This document shows positions 1 through 64,000 of a stretch of DNA of 64,000 nucleotides, piece after piece. A model generated the notes under the pieces. It ran no database searches. It had not been told where the DNA came from and saw nothing but the letters and a program-made list of their open reading frames with translations. A program made the translations under genes and the position numbers. Within the stretch, counting starts at the first letter, position 1; each line of letters starts with the position of its first letter. The DNA is from Flaccisagitta enflata. Lineage: Eukaryota; Chaetognatha; Sagittoidea; Aphragmophora. Location: contig OZ231126.1 in the NCBI GenBank assembly GCA_965153355.1, forward strand, positions 46,624,001 through 46,688,000, written 5' to 3'.

Positions 1-170
1 GAACCATTCAACTTCAATTGCTTATAACTTTTTTATGCGGAGGAGAAAAAAAATATGGTTGATCTCATCTGAAAGATCTTTCGAAACTCTTTCAGAATCT
101 CATGGATTTCAACTCATTTGGTTAAAAAATGGCGGTAAAGTGATCTCGTAAAGTACAGTAAATATTGTGT
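1..170 (-). repeat. 170-bp dispersed repeat, copy 1
   Basis: This repeat runs from AATATTTACTGTACTTT to GTTGAATGGTTC. It contains TCTGAAAGAGTTTTGAAAGA followed by TCTTTCAGA, a near-palindrome. Six copies lie in the first 4.8 kb. Confidence 0.8.
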
Positions 171-185
171 TTTTTTTTTATGATG

Positions 186-305
186 GAACCATTGAACTTT
201 GACTGTTAGTAATTTTGTTGATCTTATCTGAAAGATCTTTCAAAACCCTTTCAGAATTTCATGGTTCCAAAAATGGTGGTGATCTCTCAAGGTACAGTAA
301 ATATC
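186..305 (-). repeat. 170-bp dispersed repeat, copy 2 (partial)
   Basis: It shares ACCATTGAACTTTGACTG, the TCTGAAAGATCTTTC core and ACAGTAAATAT with copy 1. The middle part is partly deleted. Confidence 0.7.
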
Positions 306-352
306 CATCCAAAAAAATATTGTTACTGCTTTCTTACTATTTTGTATTCATT

Positions 353-356
<4 letters not shown>

Positions 357-436
<80 letters not shown>
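357..436. repeat. (TG)n microsatellite, 80 bp
   Basis: An uninterrupted dinucleotide run within the second 170-bp repeat region. Confidence 0.97.
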
Positions 437-437
<1 letters not shown>

Positions 438-603
438 AAATAATCGCGAGATGTAAACAAAGATTCAAAAAATCATAACTCAATAAATAATTGTTGTAGA
501 AGTCAATGTCTCTAACATAGTTGTAGGTTGCCTCTTAGCATGCTGTCGTTTTTGGAACAAATCAGCAGCAACTCATGAATCATGAGGTTCTGTGAGGTTT
601 ACA

Positions 604-772
604 ATATCTACTGTACTTTGGAAGATCAGTGTGCCGCTATTTTTAAACCAAATGGTTGAAATGGTTTAAATTCATAAGATTGCAGAGAGTTTTGAAAGAT
701 CTATCAAATGAGACTAACTGCTTTTGTTTGCATCAATTAGCTAAAAAGTTATAAGCAATCAAAGTTGAATGG
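604..772 (+). repeat. 170-bp dispersed repeat, copy 3 (opposite strand)
   Basis: It runs from ATCTACTGTACTTTGG to AAAGTTGAATGGTT and is inverted relative to copies 1 and 2. Confidence 0.75.
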
Positions 773-2284
773 TTGCGGTGATTTCCGGTCTCAGGCTCTG
801 GGGGTCAATTTTCATGGTAAACAAGTTGTTCTTGGGCAGATACTCATCGAAACATGGTAAAATTATCATATTTTTTTCAATCCTACATAGTAGAAGAATG
901 TATCAGGGAGATTTACCAGGCAAGAATGGTTTCAGGCGATATTGTTAAAAATCTTATTGATTTTTTATCATATATTGAACCTTTTTTTCTTTGTAATGTA
1001 TGTGTAACAGGCGCTTATTCACACTTTTATGAAGTTTGAATTCATTCAGGGCCCGACAAAATTTTCAGCTGCCTACAAGCTAGATTTTCTTACCAGCTCC
1101 TGCCTACAAAATACTTTCATGACTCTGTGCGTACTGTTATCCGAAACATATTGGAAAATAGTATAAAAGACAATTTTTTGTAGTACCATTATAATAAATT
1201 GTTTCAATTCATCATTGCATATAGATTGTAAACATTACTAAAAGATATGGCAAAATAAATGAAAACATTTGTAGAATTTTGATTTTTTTTTACAAATCTT
1301 TTTATTGATTTTGTAAAATTTTTCTTTATTTTTCTTTTTCATTTTCTTTTTTTTTCTAGTCTCCTTGCTTACAAATTCTGTTAGCTGCCTACAAGCAATG
1401 CTTGCGTGCTTGGGTACTTTGTCGTACCCTGAATTCATTATCTGGCTCTGCAATCATGCAGAATGTCATTATAAACCATTTGCCTTCTTTTCAAATCATT
1501 CAAGCAGTGAAAAAAAATTTTCGTTTAATCGGTTGGCCCTTCGATACACAAAAGGGGAAAAATGACAAAAATTAGCGTAAATCATATAGGATGACCATGA
1601 CATTGAAATTTTCCAAGGATGAATACAAGGAGTAGTGCAATGAACATGTTTTTTTGACCACTGTAACATGAGGTAAAAGATAGGCGTCAATAATAAACTT
1701 TTGACTAACCTTTACTGGTTTTACAGGGAACAATTGAGTTTCAGACATTCTAATTATTGTACATTTTCAATTGTCCCAACCGCGTCCGACTTGACTTATC
1801 AACTCTTTGAATACCCCAAAGACCCTCATTATGAAGATTTTCCCTCCTAATCTTTCTTTAAGTAGTGGGGCAGTGATGAAATGAAAGAAATCATCACCTT
1901 TCGCCTATTTTAGTAAGCCAGAGGGGCAAAAATTGAGTTTCGGACATTCAAATTATTGTACATTTTGCACAAAAAATGAAAAATTGACTAAATGCTTTGC
2001 AAACGGACTTGGATCAATTTTATTGGTCTAATTATCAAGGAATAGTACCTAGTAGATCGCCATAGGTGGTTTAGGGTGGAAAAACATATTTTTGTGAAAA
2101 ATCAAAATTTATGCAAAAAAGGCTAAAAGCTATGCAATTTATAATAAGAATGCAGAAAAAAAAATTAGGACCCATTAAGATCGGCTGATGATGAGTTTGG
2201 ACTCCCTAGACACATTATTGATTATATCTGAAAGCAAAAAAGGATATTGATCATATTTGAAATTGAGATTTTTTCTGCCGTAGC
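773..2284. other. AT-rich stretch without recognised feature
   Basis: I see no conserved reading frame, splice-bounded exon or clear repeat here. Confidence 0.5.
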
Positions 2285-2286
2285 TA

Positions 2287-2873
2287 CAGTACCTTCCGAG
2301 CAAACCCGGCTAAAACTGGAGGAATAATTTTTGTTACTTTAATTTCATTTCCCAAACTTAATTTTTTGTATCTAACTTAATTAAAAGATACCTAATTCCT
2401 TGAATATATTTGGCTGTCAAAAAAAATAACTCGTGAAATCAAAGTGCATGAAGACATCAGAATTGAGTGTTCTAAGGAGAGATTTTTCATTGATACAGAA
2501 AGTTTCAGTCAGACAATTATTTCAGATTTTATAGCAATTCTTTTAAGGACAATTGTCTTAAAATAATTGAGGACAATTGTCCTTAAAAACTTTAAATGAC
2601 CATAAAATCTTAAATAGTTGTCTGACTGAGCTGTTCTTGTAGTCTAGGATAGGTAAAATTTTCTGCCGAATCCAATGGTTTGGGTTAGAACACTCAATTC
2701 TGATGTCTTCATGCACTTTGATTTCACAAGTTATTTTTTTTCACAGCCAAATATGTTCAAGGAATTAAGTATTTTTTAATTAAGTTAGATACAAAAAATT
2801 AAGTTTGGGAAATGAAATTAAAGTAACAAAAATTAATCCTCCAGTTTTAGCCGGGTTTGCTCGGAAAGTACTG
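2287..2873. mobile_element. 587-bp foldback element with ~190-bp arms and TA flanks
   Basis: The ends CAGTACCTTCCGAGCAAACC and GGTTTGCTCGGAAAGTACTG are inverted, with TA on both sides (2285-2286, 2874-2875). The pairing continues for about 190 bases, and a further inner inverted pair starts TCAGTCAGACAATTATTTCA. The CAGT ends and TA target fit a Tc1/mariner-type MITE. Confidence 0.8.
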
Positions 2874-2924
2874 TAGGAGTCTGTTAGCGGAAATCACCTT
2901 CCATCATCCAAAAAACAAGGCCAA

Positions 2925-3048
2925 GTAGGCCAATAAGGTGCGACGTGTTGATCATCGAATGAATGGTTTACAGACAGACCAACCGACCAACCAACCAACC
3001 GACCCACGGACAGTGCCAGTTATAGAGGTGCTTTGTTGCACCTAAAAA
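2925..3048 (-). mobile_element. HINE-like repeat, family C (AGGTGC hairpin)
   Basis: On the minus strand it starts AGGTGCAACAAAGCACCT (hairpin), continues through GTCCGTGGGTCGGTTGG, and ends with GTCGCACCTTATTGGCC and CTTGGCCTTGTT. Confidence 0.65.
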
Positions 3049-3055
3049 CAAACAA

Positions 3056-3237
3056 GATTTACTGTACTTTGTGAGATCACTGTACTGCCATTTTTGAACC
3101 AAATGAGTTGAAATTCGTAAGATTCTAAAAGAGTTTTGAAAGCTTTTTCAGATGAGACCAACCAAATTTGTATGCTTCAAAGTATTAAAAATCTATAAAC
3201 AGCCAAAGTTGAATGGTTCTATCGCCCAAGAAATCAA
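3056..3237 (+). repeat. 170-bp dispersed repeat, copy 4
   Basis: It runs from GATTTACTGTACTTTG to GAATGGTTCTATCGCCC and is separated from copy 5 by the TA-flanked 1.2-kb insertion. Confidence 0.8.
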
Positions 3238-3239
3238 TA

Positions 3240-4441
3240 ACACCTCTCACAAAATTAGGCGAACTGGGATCAGAACATATACTTTAATCGCGTTTTAAAA
3301 TTTAAAACATGAGTCCAGGCTAATGATAATATCAAAACATGTTCTTTCCATGAGGGTTCTACAAAAAAATTCCAAATCATGTCAACCAAGAGCTGAAAAT
3401 AGCTTGATCAAATTATATCAAAAAATTTTAGGTTTAGTTTAGCCTCAAAGTTGTCGCTAAAACGATTTTATTTGACAAGGGGTTTCAATGCTTTTCGCAG
3501 CTGTCTCTGACTGTATCTTGGTACCCAGAATTTATTTTTTGTCTGTTAGTGATATAAGAACCTGAGAATTGATGTTTTCTTGCATTTTTTGTGGTAAAAT
3601 TCAAGTACTATCTAGAACATATGTATATCGGCGAGCGTTTTGGGTCATATCTCTGCTAAAAATAAAAAAATCATATAAAAATCGGTGAGATTCTGAAACG
3701 ACATCGAATTTGTGATCTAGTGCCACCAACCGCGTTCTTGTAGCCCAATCCGTTTGGAAATGATGGGCAAAACAAGAATGCTACTTCAAATGAAAATGGC
3801 TGAAAAAATCAGATTTTATTTCTTGTCGCTTTTGGTACTTGGCCAAGTGTTTTTTTTTTTTTAGTTTAAGGTTGTTGTCCGACTTTTAGGCTGCCACAGT
3901 GATGCCATAGGATCGCCTTGTCATTTCCATGGTCACTCCAAACTCAGTTATAGATCTGATGGTTGGTAAGTTGGCAGCTAAGGAGAAGGTATCGCACATC
4001 GTTTGATATGGATAAAAAAAATCTGCTCTCAAGGTGTGAGGGAAGACCGCTTCATCCTTTCTCAAAATATCTCTTCAAGAGCAAATAAAGATGATTTTGA
4101 CCGTTATTGTTGTTCACAAGATACATACAAAGAATCTCAAAGATAAAATTATGATTTTTCTAATCATTTGATGAATTAACAGCCTGATAATATTCTTGCC
4201 GATATACTTTTGTTCTAGATAGTAGGTTTATGATGTCTCATTATCAAAAATTTCCACGTCAAAACCAGTCATAATCTTTCATTGCATTTTTGGCCACCCA
4301 CTTTCAAGGGCACACAATTATGCCCCAATTTGTAAAAATACTATATTTTAGTTACCTCTGTGTCAAATTTCAGCCCGCCGACTCCATTATTTCTATCAAT
4401 TTTGCTCATTTTGTTAGTGCGTTTAATTATGTGAGAGGTGT
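3240..4441. mobile_element. 1.2-kb TA-flanked inverted-repeat element inserted in a tandem repeat
   Basis: The ends ACACCTCTCACA and TGTGAGAGGTGT are perfect inverted repeats flanked by TA (3238-3239, 4442-4443). An uninterrupted junction of the same host repeat at 4612-4626 (CAATATTTACTG) serves as an empty-site control. Inner arms near 3605 (ATCTAGAAC, ATATCGGCGAG) and 4196 pair with each other. No transposase frame was seen. Confidence 0.8.
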
Positions 4442-4443
4442 TA

Positions 4444-4783
4444 TTTACTGTACTTTGAGAGATCACTGTACCGCCATTTTTGACCCAAATGAGTTGAAAT
4501 TCATGAGATTCTGAAAGAGTTTTGAAAACTCTTTCAGAACCAACCAAATTTGTATGCTTTAAAGTATTCAAAATTCATTAATAGTCAAAGTTGAATGGTT
4601 CTATCGCCCAAGAATTCAATATTTACTGTACTTTGGGAGATCACTGTAGTGCCATTTTTAAACGAAATGAGTTGAAATCCGTGAGATTCTGAAAGAGTTT
4701 TGAAAGATCTTTCAGATGAGATCAACCATATTTTTTTTCTCCTCAGCATAAAAAAGTTATAAGCAATTGAAGTTGAATGGTTC
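4444..4783 (+). repeat. 170-bp dispersed repeat, copies 5 and 6 in tandem
   Basis: Two head-to-tail units (4444-4613 and 4618-4783) share the TTTACTGTACTTTG...GTTGAATGGTTC span and the near-palindromic centre. Confidence 0.85.
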
Positions 4784-5997
4784 ATATCCCAAAATTACCA
4801 ACAACCATCAACACTTTGATTTGATCAATTTTTGTTCATTTTCCAAAATGAATCCAATTTTTTTGCTGAAACGCACTAGTTAACACCTATTCTTGCCAAA
4901 AAAATCAACTTTTTTGATTTTTGTCATTTTTTACAACCACCTCCATCAGGAGGTGAATTTTGGCCAATTTGGCCCCCTTACCCCCACCCCATGGGTGACC
5001 CCTCCCACCCATCCACTGTACCACCTACCTTAGTGTATTCTGACTCCATTAAGCCAAAAAAGTATGTTGGGTGGTGAAAATTTGACTGTTTTTGTCATTT
5101 TGCAAGTTAGAGGGTCCATAGTTAAATTTGGCCATTTTAGGCCATTTTTGGCCAACTAAAACTCATCCGAGCACTAACATGGTTAGACAAAAAGTCCCAC
5201 CAATGGTTCCCCCTCATTATATACACCATGTACCGTACCCAAACTTTTGGCACAGGCGTTTTTAGCATTTTTTGCAATTCCTGAACACACCAATGAAACG
5301 CCTACTGTGATTTTATGCCTGCTCATTATGGCTGACACATGTGGCATACGCTCGGGAATCAGTCGGGATCGAGGTCGTTTTAGCTTGATAAATGCTCTAT
5401 TAACGTTCTTTCCTTTTTTGTCATAAATGGCTTTCTGAGTTGGTAATGAAGGGATCATTTTTCTTTGGTTTTGAGTGGCAACGAAATATCATAGTTTGGC
5501 TCCTATAAAGTCACAAAGTAGGGAAGGTAGAGCACAAATGGAAAAATTGCGCGTTGATGGGGCACATTTGTAAACAAATGCAATATCGGTGAAACAAATC
5601 CTCATGAATATATTGCACACATCGAGAGTTCGAGACCCTCCCCCCCTTCTCCGTATATTGTTCGTTGACATGAGAGATTATGAAAAAATGGCGATTGTGC
5701 AATTGACGGAACTCTCGCATGTGCGTGTGTTAATGCGTGACAGCGATATCTCGCCTGCTTTATGCCACGTGCTACGAGTTGCTATGTCTGCCTGTTGGTT
5801 GTTTTGTCGGTCCAGCTAGCAGTCAAAATTAGTTTTTTTCCTGTATTTAGGGAGTTTTTTTTTTTGCATGAGCACTTCTGCCAAAATTTTTGGGTCGTCT
5901 TTGTGAACATTGCCCGGCTGTATGCCGCTGACCAGATGCACGTGACTTGTGTATCCTTGTGTACGGCCATGTTCCTTTGGCATTCCCCATCACTCAC
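4784..5997. other. Receptor intron 8 region, no exon recognised
   Basis: The missing TM7 exon would be expected below 5998 on the minus strand. No stretch with an NPxxY-like motif and a phase-compatible acceptor was found. Confidence 0.5.
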
Positions 5998-59868
<53,871 letters not shown>

Positions 59869-59912
59869 CGTGCCGGTTTTATGTGGTCGAAGAGACTAGA
59901 GCGCGCGCCCAA

Positions 59913-60216
<304 letters not shown>

Positions 60217-60219
60217 ATC

Positions 60220-61264
60220 AGATAGACAGAATCAGACAAAATCAGACAGAAATAAGATTAGACAAAGCCACATTAACAAAAAAGCGGAGGAAAAAAAGAG
60301 TAAAGCATGATTAGCAAAAAGAGAGGAAAAAAGGATCCCCCCCATTATCAGACGAAATTGGATATGGCAAAAACGTCCATCTAACCGTGGCTATCGACAT
60401 CACTCTTTTTCCACGGTCAGGAATTCGCAATTTGTCCATTCCTAAGTCCTAACCTTGTCCTTGTCCTTTCACTGGCCTCGTCCTCTCACTGTCTATGTCA
60501 TCTCACTGCCCTTTGCCTTTCGATGGCGTAATTGCTCCGACCTTTGACCTTCCCAATGCATAATTATGCGAACCTTTGCCCCCTAAAAGTCGCCAAAAAT
60601 GTAGCCAAGCGGAAACATGCTGATATTTGCGAATGGGTTCTCGCTTGGTCGCTCGCGTCTTATTCGTTCCCAAGTGTGCACAAGAAAACTCTAAATCTGT
60701 CCCAAGTGTTCCATACTTTTTTTCTCTGAGCAAGGACAAAGTTTAGATAACGACATAATTTTTGAGAGAAATTTTCAAGATGGACCTTTGCCACATCTTT
60801 TTAGAGATTTCTTTTTTTATACAAACATACAGAACTTTTCTAGTTCAATTTTTAATACGATTTTTGATACAATTTTTGGATACGGTTTCAGAAATATCTG
60901 CAAAATACAGGGACATTCAAAATGGAGCAAAGAGAGAGTGACCTCGACACCCACATAGAGGTTTATACTAGAACTACAGCCACACCCAGCTATATCGGAT
61001 CCGATAATAAAGGAAAACCGCCTCTTACGAATATCATTTTGTTTCTTATATTAGCAAAAATTGGAATCCGTCTATGTAACAGATCAAATTCATTGGTACC
61101 TTGGCATCCGTTATTGCGAGGTTCAACTGTGCTCTCGTCCTTAACAGTATACTATGTACCATGTATACTATGTACTATGTACTATCATATCATGAGAATC
61201 GAAACGAAGAGATGAAATAAGGTGATGGTTAAGAGAAAAACATAAAAACTTTTGATATACAACT
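60220..61264. other. Upstream flank of the receptor gene, no gene seen
   Basis: No clear TATA box, initiator or conserved frame was recognised. The promoter of the receptor may lie here. Confidence 0.4.
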
Positions 61265-61406
61265 CTATTCAAAAGACTAAATTGGTCTGTTGGTCCTTTG
61301 GTCCATTGATTCGGCTGTGGGTCCCTTACAATGAGAGAGAATACGTACTTCTACCCCAAACCCTTCGTCCGCAACGAAATAGCAACCCCGGGTTACTTGT
61401 GATAGC
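61265..61406 (+). mobile_element. HINE-like repeat, family A, decayed
   Basis: A degenerate GGTCTGTTGGTCCTTTGGTCC tract is followed by CTTCGTCCGCAACGAAATAG and CCCCGGGTTACTTGTGA. Confidence 0.4.
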
Positions 61407-61609
61407 TCATAATGAAAAGGATAAGGTGAGCGTTGGAGTACACAAATAGGAAAAAGCAAAGAACGGCAGCCTTATCCAGAACCACACACACTCAAACACA
61501 AAATACATCAAACTGTAATATGTCAAATGTTATCAAGAATATAAAATCATATTGGGGCGAGGGGTGAGGGTAATAACCGGAGGGCAACGAACAGGACAGG
61601 AAGGGAGGC

Positions 61610-61611
<2 letters not shown>

Positions 61612-61683
<72 letters not shown>
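61612..61683. repeat. (GA)n microsatellite
   Basis: A pure dinucleotide run. Confidence 0.97.
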
Positions 61684-61690
<7 letters not shown>

Positions 61691-61941
61691 AGACAGATCA
61701 GAAGAGAGACAGAAACAGTGGAAATAGGAGAGAAAAATGAGAATTGGCATCTGGATGATTTAAGTTTTAAAAAAATCTAAATTGAGCAAAAAACCTCTGA
61801 AGGCAGCTGAGGCGACACCGCGAAATTGAATTTGAAGAAAGGCACATTGATGCGGAAAAAACTCTATGATTACGAGTTACGAAATAAGAAGTCATGAAAA
61901 TGAATGTCGTTGAGAGAGGTGACATGAATTGCAGAGAGAAC

Positions 61942-61952
61942 AACAACAACAT

Positions 61953-62048
<96 letters not shown>

Positions 62049-62049
62049 C
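61942..62049. repeat. (AAC)n microsatellite
   Basis: Pure CAA units after a short lead with ATC variants. Confidence 0.97.
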
Positions 62050-62499
62050 TTTCCTTGTCATTGCCATATCACTCACAGGCAGCACTGACAACCAAAAAGA
62101 ATCACTATGACGACCATTGAAGTCTCGAAACCGTAGAATCATTGATTGAGCCTTGAAGCCTCATCAAACAGCACGTCATAGAGGTCAAAGGACACCAACA
62201 TCGGATTGCGGTATCGTATAGGGAAAATGCTCAGCTATACCTCTAGGGATTCAAGAGTGTTTGTAAGTGCCGGCAAAATGAGACAACTCCTTGGAGAGAT
62301 GGGGGGAATGTCAACGATTCTGAGAGGGAAAATGCTTTACCACTAGGGACTCTAAAGAGTATTTCAAAGTGCCCTTCAGATGAAACAAGCCCATAAGGCC
62401 AACAATCACGTGCTCCGTTTTACATGAAGGCCATATGCACTCCCCCAAATCGCGGATGGGAAGGCAGGAGCGGCATAGCGAAAAGACGCGCACATTTTG

Positions 62500-62725
62500 T
62501 TTTAGTTACGGACGGACTGAATGACCGACCGATGGACCATCACAGCAAGTTCTAGAGTCGTATGTCCGCGACGAATTACACACACAACTATATAGATACC
62601 TACTCCTTCCCTCCTTCCTTCCTTCCTTCCTTCCTTCCTTCCTTCCTTCCTTCCTTTAAGAAATGTGAGCGGCGGACTGACGGTCGACGGACCGATGTGT
62701 AAAGTCGCGTGCACGGGACTAAATC
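62500..62725 (-). mobile_element. Two decayed HINE-like fragments around a (CCTT)n tract
   Basis: Near 62552 AGTCGTATGTCCGCGACGAATTA and near 62702 AGTCGCGTGCACGGGACTAAA are degenerate terminal hairpins, each beside GGACGGACTGA or GACGGACCGA tracts. Confidence 0.4.
62605..62655. repeat. (CCTT)n microsatellite
   Basis: About 12 units between two decayed HINE-like fragments. Confidence 0.95.
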
Positions 62726-63032
62726 AACCTTGCAATAAAGAGAGGGAGAAGGGGGGGGGTGTTTGGGAACGCCAACGAATCAGAAGTTGAATGAGTATTC
62801 AAGTATTCCAGACGCGCGGCTGAGGCTTCCCCATCAAGTCAAAAGATTCTTTTTTTTTTTATTTTGCTCCCACTTGTCCAACAATAAGTCTTGCACGTAC
62901 GTGACACTTGAAAGAGTTCCAGCGCTCTTTCATGTCCTCTTTTTTGTCTCTGCCTATCATTTTGCGTACAATTGTCTGTTTTTGTCTGTCTGTCTATCTG
63001 TTTATCTCGCTGTCTGTGTCCCTGTCTGTCTC

Positions 63033-63038
<6 letters not shown>

Positions 63039-63118
<80 letters not shown>
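63039..63118. repeat. (TC)n microsatellite
   Basis: Preceded by CTGTCTGTC-type repeats. Confidence 0.97.
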
Positions 63119-63123
<5 letters not shown>

Positions 63124-63604
63124 AATTGTTTTTAACACACTCTATGCACCATGTTCTAGATGAAAATGGAACATGAAAATGAAAACGAACACAATATTTA
63201 TTCCCTTCATGGAGCAAAATTAGTACAATAGTCAATAGCCTTATCCGGGAGGGTGGGGGTTGCACTTAGGTCGAGAATTCCTACGGCGTTAATATCAAAA
63301 TTCAAAAAAGTTGGCGTGTCTGTGTTGAACAACGTGTTCAAGGCAATCCCCATAAAATAGTCAAACGATTAACAAAATGTAAAAGCGGAGAGCCACCAGT
63401 TACCGGTAATGATACCGCTAAAACGAGAAAAAAAGTGTCCATGATACATCTGAAGGACTCTGTTAAGAGTCATTGACACCCTCTCATACATACGCCAACT
63501 TAAATGAGATGAATGAGATGTTTTCGATTGTCTCGGGGAGATATTTTTGCTTGTATCAAATGGAATTAATGAAAGGTGAGTCGGTCGCTAGTGGCGCTTC
63601 GATA

Positions 63605-63722
63605 TATCATCTATAAAAGCCAATAGTCGATCTGTTATCACATGTATAAAAACCAATAGTCGATATGTCATCCATAAAAGCAAATAGTCGATATGTCATC
63701 TGTAAAAAGCCAATAGTCATTT
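63605..63722. repeat. About 32-bp minisatellite, four copies
   Basis: The unit ATAAAAGCCAATAGTCGATA followed by TGTCATC repeats with small changes. Confidence 0.75.
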
Positions 63723-64000
63723 GATAGCAGTTCAGGCGAATGTCACAATCTCTTTTCGACGCGAGAACCCGACTTCCTATCGCTTCAACAGTGTTGCTGC
63801 TTTAGCTACAGCATCGTATGAAGTTTCAAAGGTTTGATGACACACCTAACTACTCTAGGTACCTTGTCAAACCATTTTTGGCGACCATCCCCACCCCAAG
63901 GGGGTTGAAAAATAGGGCCAAATGGGTCATTTTGGCTTGTCCGAGATTTGTCCGGACAAGCACAAGGCTAATAAAACCAATCAAAAATAGTCTAATCATA

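Noticed and set aside
5183-5458. TM7 exon of the receptor
   Set aside because: The minus-strand frame is basic rather than hydrophobic and has no NPxxY-like motif or phase-compatible acceptor.

Overview
The window is animal nuclear DNA, most likely from an invertebrate. It has spliced genes with GT/AG introns. It carries a BEL/Pao LTR retroelement, a group known only from metazoans. It is extremely rich in microsatellites, minisatellites and short inverted-repeat elements. No rRNA, tRNA, CRISPR or bacterial-type operon was seen, and no species is claimed.

The host gene is a class A G-protein-coupled receptor on the minus strand. Eight coding exons can be followed from the start codon (59868) to the end of transmembrane helix 6 (5998). 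Every splice site and codon phase agrees, giving 283 codons plus one base. The exon for helix 7 was not found and probably lies beyond coordinate 1. Intron 1 is about 38.8 kb.

Inside that intron, in a (GA)n tract, sits a minus-strand BEL/Pao element (22954-42764, about 19.8 kb). Its two LTRs are almost identical, so the insertion is young. Gag and pol occupy one reading frame split by a single UGA. After pol comes about 9.5 kb of extra DNA before the 3-prime LTR. It holds a multi-exon gene of unknown function with correctly phased introns (27664-32036), a second unrecognised reading frame (24748-25743), and host-type promoter motifs (ETS, octamer and YY1-like, about 32.47-32.62 kb). A copy of the polypurine motif lies directly after pol as well as at the 3-prime LTR. 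This suggests that the old element ended there and the 9.5 kb was acquired later.

The rest is repeats. Several families of 130-400 bp elements share one plan: a short terminal hairpin, a (GTCC/GTCG)n-type microsatellite, a distal copy of the hairpin arm, and a ...TTGTT end. The arm sequence differs between families, but both pairings are kept. The plan resembles Helentron-derived (HINE) elements. There are also TA-flanked foldback elements, a 170-bp dispersed repeat, a family with GGCCCC-GAA-GGGGCC hairpin ends around a 20-bp minisatellite, and very long simple repeats. Among these are a 270-bp (CGGT)n array and a 1.2-kb block of alternating (GT)n and (TTTC)n.
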